Assembly (NCBI GenBank): GCA_024206195.1 | Contig: JAAGZO010000976.1 | Span: 1 to 6,240 of the forward strand | Direction: 5' to 3' | From: a bacterium | GTDB lineage: Archaea > Nanoarchaeota > Nanoarchaeia > Woesearchaeales > UBA10216 | DNA: 6,240 nt | Translations under genes and position numbers: made by a program | Shown here: piece by piece, positions 6,101-6,240 of the stretch | Numbering within the stretch: the first letter of the stretch is position 1 | Layout of the letters: the number at the start of each line of letters is the position of its first letter | Notes under the pieces: generated by a model | Seen by the model: only the letters and a program-made list of their open reading frames with translations | What the model was told of the DNA's origin: nothing | Database searches by the model: none

Positions 6101-6240
6101 TTAATAACAACCAACGAATCACTATCCCGGCTTGCAACATAAGCAAAATCACCATCAACAAAAACTGACTGAGCAAAATTCATCGAAGTCGAATCTTGAA
6201 GATAATCCACCCGAACAATATCAGACTTATTAGACACATC
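1..6240 (-). CDS. Giant multidomain surface/secreted protein, internal fragment (Ig-like, LVIVD propeller, LamG, CBM-like, MopE repeats)
   Basis: One reading frame, with codons aligned to window positions 3k to 3k-2 on the minus strand, is open for all 2080 codons. I translated it line by line and met no stop. Every segment reads as recognisable domain sequence, so this is real coding DNA without a visible frameshift. Start and stop lie outside the window, so signal peptide, membrane anchor and true length are unknown. The order is propeller (residues 1-94), Ig half (95-146), Ig/propeller/Ig (147-572), Ig/LamG/Ig with nested inserts (573-1195), intact Ig (1196-1304), Ig/propeller/Ig (1305-1720), Cys/Asp linker (1721-1780), and MopE repeats (1781-2080). 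Abundant N-x-S/T sequons, paired Cys and Asp-rich turns indicate an extracytoplasmic location. The likely role is adhesion or ligand binding at the cell surface; this is inferred from the domains, and no catalytic motif was seen. No gene symbol is justified. Confidence 0.97.
709..892. repeat. Direct DNA repeat, copy B (partner at 1-184)
   Basis: This is the second copy of the near-identical segment, covering the end of MopE unit 1's core and its Cys-rich tail. It is coding on the minus strand in the same frame as copy A. An intervening unit of the same subtype (around 400-520) is clearly more diverged than these two are from each other. Confidence 0.93.
901..1080 (-). other. Cys/Asp-rich linker with a degenerate calcium-type motif
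   Basis: Residues 1721-1780 contain ACNNDGSCDPAYGETILNCV, SDCVDLDNDTHVNETF, then CTFCDDCDDDDNLTYFGADE. The first part resembles the 'C.DG.CD...GE....C..DC' disulfide turn common in archaeal surface proteins. The second resembles a 'DxDxDG...DC.D.D....GA.E.CD' lead-in to MopE-type repeats. The Gly of the expected Asp-x-Asp-x-Asp-Gly loop is replaced by Thr (DLDNDTH), so the first metal site may be weakened. Confidence 0.7.
1081..1212 (-). other. Ig-like module 5, C-terminal half
   Basis: Residues 1677-1720 read GSFTQGGERYVSTVSSSQTS, then VGENWTLSCMADDGEVNSSWINSS. The module resumes at 'FTQG' directly after propeller 3. The first strand has drifted (GGERYVST in place of GVEVNVST), while the Trp/Cys/DDG core is intact. 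It is followed by the Cys/Asp-rich linker. Confidence 0.8.
1213..2163 (-). repeat. LVIVD-type beta-propeller 3, complete with seven repeats, inserted in Ig-like module 5
   Basis: Residues 1360-1676 again hold exactly seven 'SV(F/V)VDGD(Y/F)AYVAS' cores, with spacing of 135 bp or 138 bp. The segment starts with an outer-strand-like IHQVSSLSSSS and ends 'ASLTVIDIS', as in propeller 2. The last two blades have SVVVDGD instead of SVFVDGD, possibly because one copied the other. The blades differ mainly at the residue before 'SVFV' and at the two residues after 'VAS', with lesser variation in the outer strand. Function is unknown; ligand binding on one face is inferred. Confidence 0.88.
2164..2328 (-). 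other. Ig-like module 5, N-terminal half
   Basis: Residues 1305-1359 read NNPPVMETSRISPIPAYGLD, NLTGYCNATDGEGDT and LTYYWQWFKDGVLNSSGLKQD. They match module 2 closely and lead into propeller 3. A stretch of about 40 bp (near 2281-2320) is almost identical to 2599-2640 at the start of module 4, which shows recent duplication at the DNA level. Confidence 0.82.
2329..2655 (-). other. Ig-like module 4, uninterrupted
   Basis: Residues 1196-1304 carry the full module: PVMETSRISPIPAYDNDTL, LGYCNATDVDGDNLTYYWRW, YLNDVLDEAGYYDVNTTQGV, EVNVSTIPDSYLTAEDNWTL, SCKANDGEDNSSWENSTVV. It is about 105 residues with a Cys in each half, as expected of an Ig-fold disulfide. Only six residues (YYDVNT) separate the 'EAG' hairpin from the 'TQGVEVNVST' strand. 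In modules 2 and 5 that place holds a propeller of about 318 residues, so this copy defines the insertion site. Confidence 0.82.
2656..2787 (-). other. Ig-like module 3, C-terminal half
   Basis: Residues 1152-1195 read DNRTDLIVSQETTSDDVWSA, then CVTPNDGVEDGTTECSGGLIVLA. The Trp...Cys pair followed by a 'NDG' turn corresponds to 'NWTLSC.A.DG' in the other Ig-like modules. It resumes the module that began at 4524 after about 520 residues of inserted LamG and other domains. A second Cys (TEC) could pair with the first. Confidence 0.72.
2788..3120 (-). other. LamG/concanavalin-type domain, C-terminal part
   Basis: Residues 1041-1151 read DVPYALSTINGGEFLIIN, DLNDGEWHYIAATYDGSEMR, LYVDGDLEDT, GNVWLGRHYN and FKGTIDDVQIYNISLSAEQI. 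'W.YIA.TYDG....LYVDG' and 'F.G.IDDV.IYN..LSA.QI' are the best-known LamG signatures, so the call is firm. Together with 3682-3900 and the opening strand near 4350 it makes one complete domain. The domain is interrupted twice and is itself set in an Ig-like module. Confidence 0.92.
3139..3201 (-). other. Short four-cysteine knot between the DUF4082-like insert and LamG
   Basis: Residues 1014-1034 show Cys-x5-Cys-x4-Cys-x6-Cys within CNSDGDCSSGYC and DPGTSTCAE. This is a compact disulfide-bonded turn of the kind common in archaeal and bacterial surface proteins. It probably rigidifies the return point where the inserted domain rejoins LamG. Confidence 0.65.
3229..3630 (-). other. DUF4082-like beta domain inserted into LamG
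   Basis: Residues 871-1004 include RIMGYRFSPNSNGYITHLCG, RSVKLWNIERTELTS, WVCTDITDYYINSGTDYYLG, a Gly/Ala-rich turn and a closing YGLADIVFEA strand. The series 'GYRF...I..LCG.F....V.LW.....L....F.....W.C.DI.....GT.YY' resembles DUF4082-type jelly-roll modules of surface proteins. Several Cys residues (LCG, VCT, ACL, a CC pair, NC) suggest disulfides. The assignment is from memory of the pattern. The position inside LamG is clear, because LamG strands resume at 3120. Confidence 0.6.
3682..3900 (-). other. LamG/concanavalin-type domain, first major part
   Basis: Residues 781-853 read KDYSGLGNNGTVNGVVWDAS, then GGHDGKGAYEFDGVDDYIDV, and end ITISAWVKADDSYPGGYIVAKD. 'GKGAYEFDGVDDYI' and 'ITISAWVK' are hallmark strands of LamG_3/concanavalin A-like domains. 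The usual next strand, '.YAL..NGG.F', does not follow here but appears 187 residues later at 3120. LamG domains bind glycans or proteins on extracellular surfaces. Confidence 0.88.
3913..4320 (-). other. Carbohydrate-binding-like jelly-roll module inserted near the start of LamG
   Basis: Residues 641-776 (136 residues) begin GFESGDFSAWNSANDWDINT and continue with HSGSYSARANS, ITISFWLLDLG, AYLRFRD, SSEWVKVTYT and FRFRFAAASI, ending QLFIDDVKLTL. The opening 'GFESGDF..W', the 'SGSYSAR' strand and the closing 'IDDV.L' strand are typical of CBM4_9-type and related jelly-roll ligand-binding modules, and the length fits. It sits between the LamG opening strand (LNMPFEGSDN) and the usual continuation (HTAKDYSGLGNNGTV). 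The exact family would need a profile search. Confidence 0.7.
4345..4524 (-). other. Ig-like module 3, N-terminal half, leading into LamG
   Basis: Residues 573-632 read SPPSVQNIILNSTLGTNLTV, then ENLTLHYQITDLDTDTTKPIINWYLDGSSIAVLNMPFEG. 'INWYLDG' is the equivalent of 'YYW.WY.DG' in modules 2, 4 and 5. 'LNMPFEG' is the typical opening strand of an archaeal LamG/concanavalin-type domain, so the LamG domain begins inside this Ig-like module. The remaining Ig strands appear at 2656-2787. This subfamily of Ig-like module is more divergent than the propeller-bearing ones. Confidence 0.72.
4525..4686 (-). other. Ig-like module 2, C-terminal half
   Basis: Residues 519-572 read KPFTQGVEVNVSTVSSSQ, then TSVGENWTLSCMADDGVVNSSWKNGSVIIL. 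They pick up the Ig pattern at the 'TQGVEVNVST' strand, with the Trp/Cys pair and 'DDG' turn intact. The junction with propeller 2 has the same sequence as the propeller 1 / Ig-1 junction exactly 1272 bp away, so Ig plus propeller was duplicated as a unit of 424 codons. Confidence 0.82.
4687..5640 (-). repeat. LVIVD-type beta-propeller 2, complete with seven repeats, inserted in Ig-like module 2
   Basis: Residues 201-518 contain exactly seven copies of the 'SVFV(D/Q)G(D/G/N)(Y/F)AYVA' core, mostly at 135-bp spacing. The segment opens with only an outer-strand sequence (IQQVSSLSDPSS) and closes with inner strands ending 'DSLTVIDIS'. This is the layout expected when the first outer strand completes the last blade (velcro closure). 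Two blades carry Gln-Gly instead of Asp-Gly at the turn, three carry Gly-Gly, and the fifth is the most divergent (KDRFLMDRPFSVFVQGNYAY). Outside a few fixed variable positions the blades are nearly identical, implying recent amplification or homogenisation. Binding of a protein or glycan ligand is an inference from the fold. Confidence 0.88.
5641..5802 (-). other. Ig-like module 2, N-terminal half
   Basis: Residues 147-200 read APVMETSRISPIPAYD...LTGFCNATEGDGEG, then VVYYWKWYRDGVLNSSG. The 'CNAT.GDG' turn, the 'YYW.W' strand and the 'DGVLNSSG' hairpin match the first half of the intact module at 2329-2655. The chain then passes straight into propeller 2 instead of continuing to the 'TQGVEVNVST' strand, which appears only after the propeller at 4686. 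The two halves together are read as one split domain. Confidence 0.82.
5803..5958 (-). other. Ig-like module 1, C-terminal half
   Basis: Residues 95-146 read FTQGVEVNVSSV...EEWTLSCSANDGVVNSSWKNSTVVEI. The Trp-Thr-Leu-Ser-Cys strand, the 'ANDG' turn and the closing 'SSW.NST' strand match the second half of the intact module at 2329-2655. The first half presumably lies beyond the window, on the other side of propeller 1. Three N-x-S/T sequons are visible. This is probably a stalk module. Confidence 0.8.
5959..6240 (-). repeat. LVIVD-type beta-propeller 1, last two blades (partial)
   Basis: Residues 1-94 hold two full repeats of the form x-SVFVDGD-(Y/F)AYVAS-xx-DSL(T/V)VI-(D/N)VS, preceded by the tail of another (DVSNKSDIVRVDYL). 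The repeat length is about 45 residues (135 bp). The segment ends at 'DSLTVIDISKP', exactly as propeller 2 does, so these are most likely blades 6 and 7 of a seven-bladed propeller whose first five lie beyond the high-coordinate edge. LVIVD repeats are a known family of propeller blades found in secreted proteins of bacteria and archaea. The family is named here by motif recognition, not by a search. Confidence 0.85.

Noticed and set aside
5976..6176. Minus-strand ORF of 66 codons with repeated hydrophobic phrases
   Set aside because: It is the shifted-frame shadow of the propeller blades; its internal repetition simply mirrors the 135-bp repeat.
1..6240. A complete diversity-generating retroelement within the window
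   Set aside because: No reverse transcriptase, template repeat or separate non-coding stretch exists here. Only the codon pattern hints at it, so it is kept as a hypothesis and not annotated.

Overview
The whole 6240-base window lies inside one minus-strand open reading frame. It runs from position 6240 to position 1 as 2080 codons with no stop, and neither the start nor the stop codon is in view. Below, residue 1 is the codon at 6240-6238 and residue 2080 the codon at 3-1. There is no intergenic DNA, so no promoter, terminator or RNA gene can be called.

The protein is a giant, repeat-built polypeptide of extracellular type. It has many N-x-S/T sequons, Asp/Ser/Thr/Asn-rich beta modules, disulfide-type Cys clusters and Asp-rich calcium-type motifs. 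From N to C terminus: (i) blades 6-7 of an LVIVD-type beta-propeller (5959-6240); (ii) the second half of an Ig-like module (5803-5958); (iii) an Ig-like module split by a complete seven-repeat propeller (4525-5802); (iv) an Ig-like module split by a LamG/concanavalin-type domain, which is itself split by a jelly-roll CBM-like domain and by a DUF4082-like plus Cys-rich segment (2656-4524); (v) one uninterrupted Ig-like module (2329-2655); (vi) another Ig-like module split by a second complete seven-repeat propeller (1081-2328); (vii) a Cys/Asp linker (901-1080); (viii) an array of five MopE-type DNDCDG repeats running off the low-coordinate edge (1-900).

The likely source is an uncultivated archaeon of the DPANN type (Woesearchaeota/Pacearchaeota-like). 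This rests on remembered resemblance of the module phrasing (LamG 'LNMPFEG', 'FKGTIDDVQIYN'; Ig 'NWTLSC.A.DG..NSSW'; MopE 'IDNDCDG') to surface proteins of those lineages, and on the AT-rich composition. It is an inference; some bacteria carry similar modules.

The modules probably act together as a cell-surface or secreted adhesin. Ig-like modules would form the stalk, with propellers, LamG and CBM-like lobes hanging from loops as binding heads, followed by a calcium- and disulfide-stabilised repeat region. The most notable observation is that the 16 visible propeller blades are nearly identical except at a few fixed positions. Those positions vary strongly and are predicted to lie on one face of the propeller, which suggests a diversified binding surface.
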